Source of the DNA: Oscillospiraceae bacterium
Lineage (GTDB): Bacteria > Bacillota > Clostridia > Oscillospirales > Ruminococcaceae
DNA length: 64,000 nt
Direction of reading: 5' to 3'
Assembly (NCBI GenBank): GCA_018434245.1
Contig: JAHDPQ010000026.1
Span: 18,605-82,604 of the forward strand
Shown: positions 16,519-25,364 of the stretch, in pieces
Layout of the letters: every line of letters begins with the position of its first letter
How positions within the stretch are numbered: the first letter of the stretch is position 1
Notes under the pieces: generated by a model
What the model was told of the DNA's origin: nothing
The model's database searches: none
Seen by the model: only the letters and a program-made list of their open reading frames with translations
Program-made: the position numbers and the translations under genes

Positions 16519-18033
16519 TTGTTGCTGGTAGAAATGAAGAACATTGTAATGGAATTTGGTCCGATGCGCGCAGTGGATCATGTGGACTTTGCAATCAACA
16601 CAGGCGAAATTGTAGGGCTTTTGGGTGAAAACGGCGCCGGAAAATCCACGCTGATGAATATTTTGGCGGGTAGCTTTCTGCCGGTGAGAGGCGAAATTTT
16701 TATTAATGGAGAAAAGGTGCACATAACCAACGCCAAACAGGCTATGAGGCACGGTATCCGCTTTATCCATCAGGAGCTTAACCTGTGTAAGGATTTAAAA
16801 GTGTTTGAAAACATGTTTCTAGGGGAAGAAAGCAAGAAGTATGGATTATTAAATAAAAAAACGATGCGGGAAAAAAGCCAGGAGGTTTTTTTGCGCATGA
16901 AGGTCGATATCGACCCGGATGCTTTGGTGAAGGACCTACAAGCATCGGAAAAACAGCTGGTCGAAATTGCGCGGGCTCTCTTGTTTAAGAGCGATCTCAT
17001 CATCATGGACGAGCCGAGCACGGCATTGTCTAACAAGGAAATAGAAAATCTGTTTCTCATTATGAGGCAGCTGAAGCAGGAAGGTGTAAGCTTTATCTAT
17101 ATTTCCCACAAAATGCCGGAGCTCTTTGAAATATGCGACCGATACTATGTGATGCGCGACGGTAAAATGGTGGCGGACGGCAATTTTTCTGAGATTGACG
17201 AACAGCAGATTACCAAACTGATGATCGGCCGCCATCTGGAGGACCAGGGATTTACCCACAAGGAAACCTACAGCACCGGCGAAGTGGTGATGTCGGTCCA
17301 CAACATCAGCGGCAAGACCTTTCGCAACATCAGCTTTGATTTACACCAAGGCGAGATCATAGCCGTGACGGGACTGCAAGGCTCCGGTCGGGATGGCTTG
17401 GCAGACGCCATTTTTGGCGCGGAGGGCTACACAGGTGTCATTATAGTAAAAAAGGAAGCTTTTGACCAAAAGGCTTCTATTCTCAAGCGCATGAAAAAGG
17501 GGGTTGCCATGGTACCCCGCTCCCGCAAAGAACGGGGGATTTTAAATGATCTGTCTATCTGCGACAACATTTCCATCGGCTACTTTAACACCCAGCATAA
17601 AAGTATGTTGATCCATCATTCCAGAGAAAAAGAACGGTATTTGCGTCAAAAACAAAACCTTTCTATTAAATCGGAATCTCCCAAGGCTCCCGTCACATCC
17701 CTTTCCGGCGGAAACCAACAAAAGGTAATTTTGGGACGCTGGCTGGAGAGCGGTGCGGATATTTTTGTCTTCGATAATCCTACACAGGGCATTGATGTGG
17801 GCACAAAGTTTGAAATATACCACTTGATTATCGACCTTGCCAAGGCAGGGAAATCCATTCTGGTGTTTAGCTCGGAGTACCCGGAAATCATTAAGGTGGC
17901 AGATTCCTGCATGGTGATGTATAAAGGAGAAATGGCTGCGAGACTGGACCGTAAGGAGATTACGGAAGAAAAAATCATGTACTATTCAACAGGTGCAAAT
18001 CGGGAGGGAAAGAAAAATGGTGAAACAGCATAG
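16519..18033 (+). CDS. Sugar ABC transporter, double ATPase subunit (RbsA/MglA type)
   Basis: The 504-residue protein has two fused ABC domains. The first has Walker A GENGAGKST near residue 37, a relaxed signature (LQASEKQLVEIARAL) and Walker B LIIMDEPS. The second has the usual degenerate Walker A (VTGLQGSGRDG) and an intact signature LSGGNQQKV. This layout is the hallmark of CUT2-class importers for pentoses and galactose-like sugars. The start is a TTG: 16519 lies 4 bases after AGAGGGGGG and 16522 lies 7 bases after it, so 16522 is equally possible. The stop overlaps the permease gene by 17 bases. Confidence 0.93.
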   Translation: MLLVEMKNIVMEFGPMRAVDHVDFAINTGEIVGLLGENGAGKSTLMNILAGSFLPVRGEIFINGEKVHITNAKQAMRHGIRFIHQELNLCKDLKVFENMFLGEESKKYGLLNKKTMREKSQEVFLRMKVDIDPDALVKDLQASEKQLVEIARALLFKSDLIIMDEPSTALSNKEIENLFLIMRQLKQEGVSFIYISHKMPELFEICDRYYVMRDGKMVADGNFSEIDEQQITKLMIGRHLEDQGFTHKETYSTGEVVMSVHNISGKTFRNISFDLHQGEIIAVTGLQGSGRDGLADAIFGAEGYTGVIIVKKEAFDQKASILKRMKKGVAMVPRSRKERGILNDLSICDNISIGYFNTQHKSMLIHHSREKERYLRQKQNLSIKSESPKAPVTSLSGGNQQKVILGRWLESGADIFVFDNPTQGIDVGTKFEIYHLIIDLAKAGKSILVFSSEYPEIIKVADSCMVMYKGEMAARLDRKEITEEKIMYYSTGANREGKKNGETA

Positions 18034-19027
18034 CGAGGTAAAAGCTCCTTCCATTCATTTGCGGGTAAAATCTGCAATCGGCAAAGTGTTTAACGAACAC
18101 AGCTATTGGGTTTCCTTTGTCATTATTTTAATCATTGCTTTTGCGGTGGATCGCTCCTTTTTTTCCTGGGGTAATATCAGTACTATTTTTGTGCAAGCCT
18201 CTGTGACCGGCATAATTGCCCTTGGCATGAGCATGGTGATTTCGGCCGGAGAAATTGATATTTCGGTTGGTGCACAGGTTGCCATCATATCGGGACTCAG
18301 CATAGAGGTGCTCAACAAAACCAACAACATCTTTACCATGCTGCTGTTTGCCCTTGCCTTTGGGGCAATTATAGGCACAATAAATGGTTTGTTGGTAGCT
18401 TTTGGCCGCTTGCCTGCCATGATCGCCACCCTTGCCATGCAGACTATTTGCCGCTCCATCATCAACCATCTGGGACAGGGTGGGCCATTTACGGTTTCCA
18501 AAGAAAATTTTGATACATTCCGCATGATTGCAGCCGGAACTCTTTCCTTGGGAAGCATTCGGATCCCCTATCCCATGATTATGTTTATTGTGCTTTCTCT
18601 GCTGTTTGGCCTGATAATGTCCAGCACAACCCTTGGCAAGTATATTTACGCCGTGGGAAGCAACGAGACCTCCGCCCGCCTTGCAGGAATTAATGTTAAG
18701 CTGATTAAAATTACAGTCTTTCTTATTACCGGTGTACTGTGCGGTTTTTCCAGCTGGCTCTATTCTTCCCGGGTTATGGCAGTTGCAGCGGCAAGTGCTG
18801 GCAGTGCTTATGAGATGGACGCCATTGCCGCGGTTGCCATTGGTGGAACATCCATGAGTGGGGGGAGGGGCAAGATTATCGGCACATTTCTTGGAGCATT
18901 GATGTTCAAGATCATTAATGTAATACTCACCATGGCTGATGTCCCCACCTTTCTGAACGGTGCAATCAGCGGCTCCATTATAATTGTTGCAGTGCTTTTG
19001 CAGAACATACGCAATCAGGATCGATAG
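18017..19027 (+). CDS. Sugar ABC transporter permease (RbsC type)
   Basis: The 336-residue membrane protein has about 8-10 hydrophobic segments, with GIIALGMSMVISAGEIDISV and AAVAIGGTSMSGGRG, the conserved BPD_transp_2 signatures of ribose-type permeases. It would form the channel driven by the double ATPase encoded just upstream. The ATG at 18017 follows GGGAGGGAAAG and lies inside the end of the ATPase gene, so translation is coupled. A single permease gene is enough for CUT2 systems, which work as homodimers. Confidence 0.93.
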   Translation: MVKQHSEVKAPSIHLRVKSAIGKVFNEHSYWVSFVIILIIAFAVDRSFFSWGNISTIFVQASVTGIIALGMSMVISAGEIDISVGAQVAIISGLSIEVLNKTNNIFTMLLFALAFGAIIGTINGLLVAFGRLPAMIATLAMQTICRSIINHLGQGGPFTVSKENFDTFRMIAAGTLSLGSIRIPYPMIMFIVLSLLFGLIMSSTTLGKYIYAVGSNETSARLAGINVKLIKITVFLITGVLCGFSSWLYSSRVMAVAAASAGSAYEMDAIAAVAIGGTSMSGGRGKIIGTFLGALMFKIINVILTMADVPTFLNGAISGSIIIVAVLLQNIRNQDR

Positions 19028-19041
19028 AAAGGGTGCTGTTT

Positions 19042-20085
19042 ATGTTGAAAGTAGGAATTATAGGCTGCGGGAAAATTACTCAGGTTCGCCATGCGCCGGA
19101 ATATGCCGAAAACCCCAATGTAAACTTAGTGGGATATTATGATGAAGACCCTCGACGTTCCCGTGCTATGGCGGAGGAGTTTGGCGGAGTAGCTTTTAAC
19201 AGTGCAGAGGAGCTTTTGAGCAGCGGAGTGGATGCTGTCAGCGTTTGTGTTGCAAATGTTGCTCATGCCGAAATGACCATCAAAGCCCTGAATGCCGGTG
19301 TCCATGTTCTGTGCGAAAAGCCTATGGCAGCAACTATGGAAGAATGCGAAGATATGTTAAAAGCTGCCCGCATCAGCGGAAAACGCCTTCTGATCGGCCA
19401 GAATCAAAGATTGGCAAAAGCCCATCAAAAGGCACGCGAACTGATTATAAACGGAGAAATCGGCCGAGTGATCACCTTCCGCACTACCTTTGGACACCCG
19501 GGCCCGGAAGGTTGGACTGGAATGAAAAACTCCTGGTTTTTTGATAAGAAGCGGGCTGCCTTTGGCACCATGGCAGATTTAGGGGTACATAAAACCGATC
19601 TGCTCCACTTTTTGCTGGATGATGAAATTGATGAAGTCACCGCCAAAATAGCCACGCTGGACAAACAATTTCCCGATGGAAGCCCCATTACGGTGGATGA
19701 CAACGCCTATTGCATCTATCAAACCAAAAAGGGTGCGGTAGGCACCATGCATGTCAGCTGGACCTTTTATGGCGAGGAGGATAATTCCACCATCATCTAT
19801 GGAACCAAGGGTGTGATTCGCTGCTACCATCATCCAAAATACTCCCTGATTGTAGAGTCTCCAAACGGTGCCAAAATCTATTTTCAGCTGGATCAGCTCA
19901 CATCCAACAAGGACCAAACCAGCGGTGGACGCACCAACACCGGTGTGATTGATACCTTTGTGTCTGCTTTGATTAGCGGCGAAGCATCTTATCTGGACGC
20001 GGAAGAATCCATCAAAGCCATGCGGGTTATTTTTGCCGCCGAAGAATCGGCGCACAAGGGCAGCACCATCCATATAAGTCAATAA
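19042..20085 (+). CDS. Gfo/Idh/MocA-family NAD(P)-dependent oxidoreductase
   Basis: This 347-residue enzyme starts with the Rossmann motif VGIIGCGKITQV and has the family signature CEKPMA with the conserved Lys93. A C-terminal alpha/beta domain follows. Members oxidise or reduce sugars, inositols or sugar acids at a ring or side-chain hydroxyl. It lies 14 bases after the permease gene and before a sugar isomerase, so it probably acts on the imported sugar. The ATG at 19042 is chosen because AAAGGG is 8 bases upstream; a GTG at 19033 adds three residues. The precise substrate is unknown. Confidence 0.9.
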   Translation: MLKVGIIGCGKITQVRHAPEYAENPNVNLVGYYDEDPRRSRAMAEEFGGVAFNSAEELLSSGVDAVSVCVANVAHAEMTIKALNAGVHVLCEKPMAATMEECEDMLKAARISGKRLLIGQNQRLAKAHQKARELIINGEIGRVITFRTTFGHPGPEGWTGMKNSWFFDKKRAAFGTMADLGVHKTDLLHFLLDDEIDEVTAKIATLDKQFPDGSPITVDDNAYCIYQTKKGAVGTMHVSWTFYGEEDNSTIIYGTKGVIRCYHHPKYSLIVESPNGAKIYFQLDQLTSNKDQTSGGRTNTGVIDTFVSALISGEASYLDAEESIKAMRVIFAAEESAHKGSTIHISQ

Positions 20086-20147
20086 AGACAGCCAGAAATT
20101 GCAACAAACGAGTTTCACAAGAGTTAAAAAATAAGGGGGTAGCTAAC

Positions 20148-21140
20148 ATGCAACGACCCATTACTTTGTGCAGCGGACAGTTTGGAGATATGCCTCTGGA
20201 GCAGCTATGTGCCACCATGAGTGAAATAGGATACGATGGATTTGAACTGGCGTGCCAAGCCCACGTGGATATCCATCAAATTCTCTCGTCAGCGGATTAT
20301 CTGGCGGATTTTAACGGCACGCTGGAGCGGCACAACATGCAGCTTGGTGCCTTGTCGGCCCACCTGGTCGGACAGTGCGTCGGCGACCGATACGACCCAA
20401 GATTGGATCAGTTTGCTCCCTCCCGTTACGCCGGAAAACCGGAGGATATTCGCAAATGGGCGGTGGAGGAAATGCAGGCTATAGCCAATGCCGCAAAAAA
20501 GTTGAATCTAACTACCGTCACCTGTTTTTTAGGCTCCCCCATCTGGGCTTTTTGGTATTCTTTTCCCCAGACCAGCCCACAGATGGTGGAGGAGGGGTTT
20601 GCCCAAATCAAAGAGCTCTGGACCCCTATCTTTGACGAATACGATCGGTGTGGGGTAAAGCTTGCTTTTGAAGTACACCCCAGCGAGATTGCCTTTGATT
20701 ATTACACCACTCGCCGCTTGCTGGAAACTCTGGAATACCGCCCCACTCTTGGGCTCAATTTTGACCCCAGCCACCTCCTTTGGCAGGGAATCGATCCCCT
20801 GATCTTCCTCAATGATTTTGCGGGCCGCATCTACCATGTCCATATGAAGGACGTGAAGCTTTCCAAGGACCCGAGGGCGGGCCTGCTGGGCTCCCACTTG
20901 GAGTTTGGAGACTTGCGCCGCGGCTGGAATTTTGTTTCGCCGGGACATGGAGATGTGGATTTTGACGACATCATTCGCGGACTCAACCGTATGAATTATC
21001 AGGGACCTCTCTGTGTAGAGTGGGAGGACAGCGGGATGGACCGCCTGTTTGGCGCTAGCGAAGCCTATACGTTTGTACAGCAAATCAATTTTCGGGCATC
21101 CGATATCAGCTTTGACGCCGCCCTGAAAGTAAGGGAATAA
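20148..21140 (+). CDS. Sugar phosphate isomerase/epimerase family protein (xylose-isomerase-like TIM barrel)
   Basis: The 330-residue protein has the AP_endonuc_2 / xylose isomerase-like barrel. GLNFDPSHLLWQGIDP, HVHMKDVKLS and ending CVEWEDSG contain the Asp, His and Glu residues that bind the divalent metal in this family. Relatives include inosose isomerases/dehydratases and ketose 3-epimerases. Next to a Gfo/Idh/MocA enzyme it most likely catalyses the second step after oxidation, a pairing familiar from inositol and 3-keto-sugar catabolism. AAGGGGG precedes the ATG at 20148. A terminator follows at once, ending the operon. Confidence 0.87.
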   Translation: MQRPITLCSGQFGDMPLEQLCATMSEIGYDGFELACQAHVDIHQILSSADYLADFNGTLERHNMQLGALSAHLVGQCVGDRYDPRLDQFAPSRYAGKPEDIRKWAVEEMQAIANAAKKLNLTTVTCFLGSPIWAFWYSFPQTSPQMVEEGFAQIKELWTPIFDEYDRCGVKLAFEVHPSEIAFDYYTTRRLLETLEYRPTLGLNFDPSHLLWQGIDPLIFLNDFAGRIYHVHMKDVKLSKDPRAGLLGSHLEFGDLRRGWNFVSPGHGDVDFDDIIRGLNRMNYQGPLCVEWEDSGMDRLFGASEAYTFVQQINFRASDISFDAALKVRE

Positions 21141-21170
21141 AAAACAGCACTGTGACAACAGCGCTGTTTT
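21141..21170. terminator. Bidirectional terminator between convergent genes
   Basis: AAAACAGC at 21141-21148 pairs with GCTGTTTT at 21163-21170, with extra pairs inside (CTG/CAG). It starts one base after the isomerase gene and ends six bases before the minus-strand ROK regulator stop, so it can terminate both. Confidence 0.8.
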
Positions 21171-21176
21171 CCGATA

Positions 21177-22364
21177 TTAATTATCAAATCCTATGATAAA
21201 GGGGCTGGATCTCGAGAATAAAAACTGCCAGCATGCCGCAGCGGCGGCAGACATTAGATAAATGTTTTGTGGTTCCAGCAAGCGCAGGTTGACGGCGTGG
21301 CGCTGGGTAAAGATGCTCTTGGAATACAGGCTGTCCATCAGGCTGAAGTATAGGGTCTGCTGGCGGTGCAGCCATCGGCAGAATATGACGATCTCGTTGG
21401 GGTCATAGTTCATAATCACATTGCAGGTGGTGTCCACCAGATAGCGAACTGCCTGCACAAAAACCTGCTGGGCGGTTTCGTCCCCGCCTTCGGCAAGGCG
21501 GATAATTTCATCTATGTTTTGGCTTTTGCCTTCACTTTGCATGTTATATTGAGAGATGATGCCAAGGTCGGAACAATAAAGCTCCAGGCATCCGGTGTTG
21601 CCGCAGTGACAGCGGCTGCCGTCCCGCCGCACTGTAATGTGGCCGATTTCTCCAGCCAGACTGTTGGAACCGCGAAACACCTCACCCTTCATCATCACGG
21701 CGGCGCTGATTCCCTCCAGGATGGTGATGTAAACCGTGGTCTTATCCAGGGTAATCTGATTGGTGAACGCAAGATACTGGAGCCCGGCAAAGGCATCCTT
21801 ATCCACCCAAACCGGAAGATTCAGGGCAGAAAAGAGCCGTGCGCCCAAGGGAAAATCCTGCCATAGGGGCGCACCGGCTATCTCCCGGATGGTGCCGCTT
21901 TCAAAGTAAGTGGGGCCGGGCACCGTCACCCCTACGCCGGAGATGCGGTCTATTTGAATCTCATTGTCAGCAATCAGCTTGCGAATCCCTTCCACCAATA
22001 GGGCGGTATAGCTTTCGGGCCCGGCACTGTCCAGGCGTATTTCCATGTGGGTGTGGTGCAGAATCTCAAGGCCCATATTTACAATGGCGATATCGGCACA
22101 GTTCAGGCGTATGCTCACCGAAACAGCCAGTTTGAATTCCTGGTTGATTTTGTACTGCCTTGCCCTTCTGCCTCCGGTGGAATCCATCTGGCCAAAGCTT
22201 AAAACCGCACCCTTATCCACCAATTTTTCCACAATGTTCTGCACGGTAGACGCTGTAATATCACACCGTTTGCACAGCTGAGGCTTAGAGATACCGGGGT
22301 GATGTTGTATGTTTTGCAGCACATTGATGATGTTGTTGGTCCGTGTTTCCAAAGCGTTCGCCAT
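21177..22364 (-). CDS. ROK-family transcriptional repressor (NagC/XylR-like)
   Basis: The 395-residue protein joins an N-terminal winged helix (ISKPQLCKRCDITASTVQNI, about residues 24-60) to a ROK sugar-binding domain. The zinc-site motifs GEIGHITV and CHCGNTGCLE are intact, as in NagC and Mlc. It is probably a sugar-responsive repressor. It is transcribed away from the HAD-led cassette and shares a 124-bp control region with it, so it is the likely regulator of that cassette and of itself. An AAAACATAA inverted repeat in that region is a candidate operator. The ATG at 22364 lies after GGAGG. Confidence 0.9.
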   Translation of the reverse strand: MANALETRTNNIINVLQNIQHHPGISKPQLCKRCDITASTVQNIVEKLVDKGAVLSFGQMDSTGGRRARQYKINQEFKLAVSVSIRLNCADIAIVNMGLEILHHTHMEIRLDSAGPESYTALLVEGIRKLIADNEIQIDRISGVGVTVPGPTYFESGTIREIAGAPLWQDFPLGARLFSALNLPVWVDKDAFAGLQYLAFTNQITLDKTTVYITILEGISAAVMMKGEVFRGSNSLAGEIGHITVRRDGSRCHCGNTGCLELYCSDLGIISQYNMQSEGKSQNIDEIIRLAEGGDETAQQVFVQAVRYLVDTTCNVIMNYDPNEIVIFCRWLHRQQTLYFSLMDSLYSKSIFTQRHAVNLRLLEPQNIYLMSAAAAACWQFLFSRSSPFIIGFDN

Positions 22365-22397
22365 ACAAGGCCTCCATACGATATATTTTTTGCCTAC

Positions 22398-22462
22398 TTA
22401 TGTTTTTAATAACAACATCTTAAAACATAACTTAATATTATACCATATGTTTATTTTGTCAA
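22398..22462. promoter_or_regulatory. Divergent control region with 9-bp inverted repeat
   Basis: TTATGTTTT at 22398-22406 and AAAACATAA at 22422-22430 form a perfect 9-bp inverted repeat with a 15-base spacer. On the minus strand a TATAAT (22437-22442) lies just upstream of it, with TTGACA at 22457-22462; their 14-base spacing is short for a normal promoter. The repeat would overlap the start of the ROK repressor transcript, fitting an autoregulatory operator. Confidence 0.55.
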
Positions 22463-22488
22463 GCAGAATCCGATAAAGGGGAGGTAAA

Positions 22489-23313
22489 ATGAAACCTGTA
22501 ACATTTGTAGAAGTTATCACCCCCTGTACCCCAAGGGGAGAATTCCACTATGCGGTGTTTGATTTTGACGGCACCATCAGTCTGATTCGGGAGGGCTGGC
22601 AGCAGATCATGATTCCCTACTTTGCAGATGAACTGACGGCTACGCCCAAGGGAAAACACCGGAACCCACAGGAAATATGGAAGCTGGCAAGTGATTTTGT
22701 AGAATACAATACAGGCAAGCAGACCATCTACCAATGTATTTCTCTGGCGGAGGAAGTGGAAAAACTGGGGGGAACTCCGTTAACCCCACAGGCCTATAAA
22801 GAAGAGTACCACCAAAGGCTGCTAGAGCGGATTGACGGTAGACTCAAGAGGCTTAGGGAGGGGAGTATATCTCCCCAAGAGTATCTGTTGCCCGGCTCTA
22901 TTCAGTTGTTGGAACTATTAAAAAACAAGGGGATTACCATGTATCTTGCCAGCGGAACCGATGAGGAGTATGTATTCAACGAAGCTGATTTGCTGGGGGT
23001 TACCCAATACTTTAACGGCGGAATATATGGAGCCCAGACCGATTACAAAACCTTTTCCAAAAAAATGGTTATTGAAAGAATTGTGAGGGAAAACAGTCTG
23101 GCCGGGCCGGAAGTAATCGGATTTGGAGACGGGTATGTGGAAATAGAAAATATAAAGGAAGTAGGCGGATTTGCCTGCGGTATTGCCTCCGATGAGGCGG
23201 GAAAAAAAGATATAGACCCATGGAAGCGCCAAAGGTTGATAAAAGCGGGAGCCGATATCATCATTCCCCACTATGGCGACTTGCCCAGCCTGGAAGAATA
23301 CCTTTTTCGGTAG
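22489..23313 (+). CDS. HAD-superfamily phosphatase, first gene of sugar-phosphate cassette
   Basis: This 274-residue HAD hydrolase has motif I FDFDGTIS with nucleophile Asp25 and general acid Asp27, motif II in LASGTDEEYVF, a conserved Lys (KKMVIER), and motif IV IGFGDGYVEIE. It would dephosphorylate a small phosphorylated metabolite. Since a heptose-7-phosphate-kinase-like enzyme and a GmhA-like isomerase are encoded downstream, a sugar bisphosphate is a reasonable guess, in the role GmhB plays in heptose synthesis, although GmhB belongs to a different HAD subgroup. AAAGGGGAGG precedes the ATG at 22489. The next gene starts 18 bases later. Confidence 0.85.
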   Translation: MKPVTFVEVITPCTPRGEFHYAVFDFDGTISLIREGWQQIMIPYFADELTATPKGKHRNPQEIWKLASDFVEYNTGKQTIYQCISLAEEVEKLGGTPLTPQAYKEEYHQRLLERIDGRLKRLREGSISPQEYLLPGSIQLLELLKNKGITMYLASGTDEEYVFNEADLLGVTQYFNGGIYGAQTDYKTFSKKMVIERIVRENSLAGPEVIGFGDGYVEIENIKEVGGFACGIASDEAGKKDIDPWKRQRLIKAGADIIIPHYGDLPSLEEYLFR

Positions 23314-23330
23314 AGAAGGGAGAAGCCATC

Positions 23331-24299
23331 ATGCCATTTGAACACTTTGACCGTTCTAAATTAAAATTGCAGCCCCTTTCCCAGCGGACACATGACTTGG
23401 ACTTGAGGGTAATGATCAATCCTGACGAAAAACCACAGTATACCCATCCTAAAATCGATATTCTTGCAAACCGCATTGTACAGGCTAAAGAAGCAGGTGC
23501 ATCGGTGATAGTAATGATGGGAGGACATGTGGTGCGGTCTGGAGTTGCCCCCTGCCTGATCCGCCTGATGGAGGAAGGATATATCACTCACTTTGCCCTG
23601 AATGGTGCTGCCGCCATACACGATTTTGAACTTGCCCTGATCGGGCAGACCTGCGAAAGCGTTGCCAAATACATTAGCGAAGGCCAGTTCGGCCTCTGGG
23701 AAGAAACAGGGCGGTACAACGATGCTGTCAATCAGGGAGTGGAGGAGGACCTTGGCTTTGGGGAGGCGTTGGGGAAATACATAGAGGAGCATCGTTTCCC
23801 TTACCGGCAGTATAGTCTACTGGCTGCCGGCTATCGCAACCAGGTGGTGCCGGTAACGGTTCATGTTGGGGTAGGGTGCGATATCGTCCACGAGCACCCC
23901 AATGCCGATGGTGCAGCCATAGGGCAGGCCAGCTACACCGACTTTCTCATCTACACAAAGAGCGTAGAGCGTTTGCAGCACGGTGTTTTTTTAAATTTCG
24001 GCTCTGCCGTTACAGGGCCGGAAGTCTACCTCAAGGCGCTGTCTATGGTGCGCAATGTGGCAAAACAGGAGGGAAAAAGCATTGCCAATTTTACCACAGC
24101 GGTATTTGATTTACTGCCGCTGGAAGAAGAAGATATTCAGGAAGCGCCCCCAAAAAACGATCCTCGCTATTACTTCCGACCGTGGAAGACCATACTGGCA
24201 CGGACGGTGGCGGACGGTGGCGAAAGCCACTACATACAGGGAACACATCGGAACACCATACCCCTTTTAACGTATCGGCTGCTGCATGGGCAGCGATAA
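23331..24299 (+). CDS. Deoxyhypusine-synthase-fold protein of unknown function
   Basis: The 322-residue protein resembles deoxyhypusine synthase in order of segments: GGHVVRSGVAPCLIRLMEEG and THFALNGAAAIHDFELAL correspond to the NAD-binding part, and HVGVGCDIVHEHPNADGA with VFLNFGSAVTGPEVYLKAL to the later strands. The lysine that carries the aminobutyl group in true deoxyhypusine synthase (in a GGGVVKHH context) has no equivalent here; the matching position reads FGSAVTGPE. Bacteria also lack the eIF5A substrate. It is therefore more likely an NAD-binding sugar-modifying enzyme. AGAAGGGAGAAG precedes the ATG at 23331. It sits between a phosphatase and a heptose-kinase-like gene. Confidence 0.7.
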   Translation: MPFEHFDRSKLKLQPLSQRTHDLDLRVMINPDEKPQYTHPKIDILANRIVQAKEAGASVIVMMGGHVVRSGVAPCLIRLMEEGYITHFALNGAAAIHDFELALIGQTCESVAKYISEGQFGLWEETGRYNDAVNQGVEEDLGFGEALGKYIEEHRFPYRQYSLLAAGYRNQVVPVTVHVGVGCDIVHEHPNADGAAIGQASYTDFLIYTKSVERLQHGVFLNFGSAVTGPEVYLKALSMVRNVAKQEGKSIANFTTAVFDLLPLEEEDIQEAPPKNDPRYYFRPWKTILARTVADGGESHYIQGTHRNTIPLLTYRLLHGQR

Positions 24300-24332
24300 G
24301 GAAGGTTTATTACAGAAAAAGGAGGGTGGCAG

Positions 24333-25364
24333 ATGGATGAGATCCGCTTAAAGGAAATACTATCCGGTTTTTCAAGTATTCGCATTGCGGTGGCAGGAGA
24401 TTTGTTTTTGGATAAGTGGCTCTATGTAGACCGGCGGTTGGATGAGCCTTCTTTGGAAACCGGTCTGACCGCCTATCAGGTAGTGCGCGCCCGTTCCCAG
24501 CCGGGTGCTGCCGGAACGATACTGGCCAACCTGTCGGTACTAAAGGTGGGAAAGCTGTATGCGGTAGGTTTCGTAGGCGATGACGGCGAAGGCTATGACC
24601 TGCTCAAGGGTTTGGATCACATTGGTGTGGACAGAAACCTTGTACTAAAAAGCAGGGAGGTTATGACACCGGCTTATGTCAAGCCTATGTTTTTCCGTAC
24701 AGGTGGCGAGAGAGAACACAACCGTTTTGATCATAAAAATATGGGAGAAACACCCCGGGAGATGGAGCAAGCTGTCATTGAAAACATCCGGCAGGTTGCC
24801 CCTATGGTGGATGCCGTCATTGTGTTGGATCAGCTGACCTGTGAAAACACCGGTGTTGTCACAAGGGCGGTGCGGCAGGCCATTGCTCAAATAGCGCTGA
24901 ACCATCCAGAGTTGATTGTCTTTGCCGATTCCCGAGCTTTTATCAATCAGTTTCGGCATATCATTTTAAAGTGTAATAACAAAGAGGCTGCCAAACTTGC
25001 CGGAGCAGCGCAGGAAGAGCCCTTTGACCAAGAGAAGCTCTGCGACTATATGGAGCAGCTGGCTCAATCCACCCATTCCCAAGTGTTTGTCACCTGTGGC
25101 GAGCACGGTGTTTTGGTGCGGGAGAATGGAGAATGCCATCTGCTTCCGGCTGTTCGGTACAAGGGAGAAATTGATGTGTGTGGGGCGGGAGATGCCTGTT
25201 CCTCCGGCATCGTGACATCCCTTTGCGCCGGTGCCAGCTATGTAGAGGCAGCGCAGGTGGGAAATCTGGTTTCGGGTGTGACGGTGCGGAAAATCGGCAC
25301 AACGGGGACCGCCACCCATCAGGAGATCATGGATATCTTTCATGAAAGCGCAGGGAAGACGTGA
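24333..25364 (+). CDS. PfkB-family kinase, D-glycero-D-manno-heptose-7-phosphate kinase-like (HldE N-domain/RfaE1)
   Basis: The 343-residue kinase starts IRIAVAGDLFLDKWLYVD and has the ribokinase fold signatures, including VCGAGDACSSG with the catalytic base Asp287. The N-terminal pattern GDLFLDKW plus the absence of a cytidylyltransferase-like second domain fits RfaE1/HldA-type heptose kinases, which make heptose 1,7-bisphosphate. Other sugar kinases of the same family cannot be excluded. GGAGGGTGG lies just before the ATG at 24333. It overlaps the following ROK kinase start by one base, so the cassette is tightly coupled. Confidence 0.82.
   Translation: MDEIRLKEILSGFSSIRIAVAGDLFLDKWLYVDRRLDEPSLETGLTAYQVVRARSQPGAAGTILANLSVLKVGKLYAVGFVGDDGEGYDLLKGLDHIGVDRNLVLKSREVMTPAYVKPMFFRTGGEREHNRFDHKNMGETPREMEQAVIENIRQVAPMVDAVIVLDQLTCENTGVVTRAVRQAIAQIALNHPELIVFADSRAFINQFRHIILKCNNKEAAKLAGAAQEEPFDQEKLCDYMEQLAQSTHSQVFVTCGEHGVLVRENGECHLLPAVRYKGEIDVCGAGDACSSGIVTSLCAGASYVEAAQVGNLVSGVTVRKIGTTGTATHQEIMDIFHESAGKT

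Noticed and set aside
22437-22462. Fully consensus minus-strand promoter TTGACA/TATAAT
   Set aside because: Both hexamers are perfect, but the spacer is only 14 bases, so it was kept only as a possible element in the control region.
23331-24299. Function as a true deoxyhypusine synthase
   Set aside because: The catalytic lysine context is replaced and bacteria lack eIF5A, so only the fold assignment was kept.
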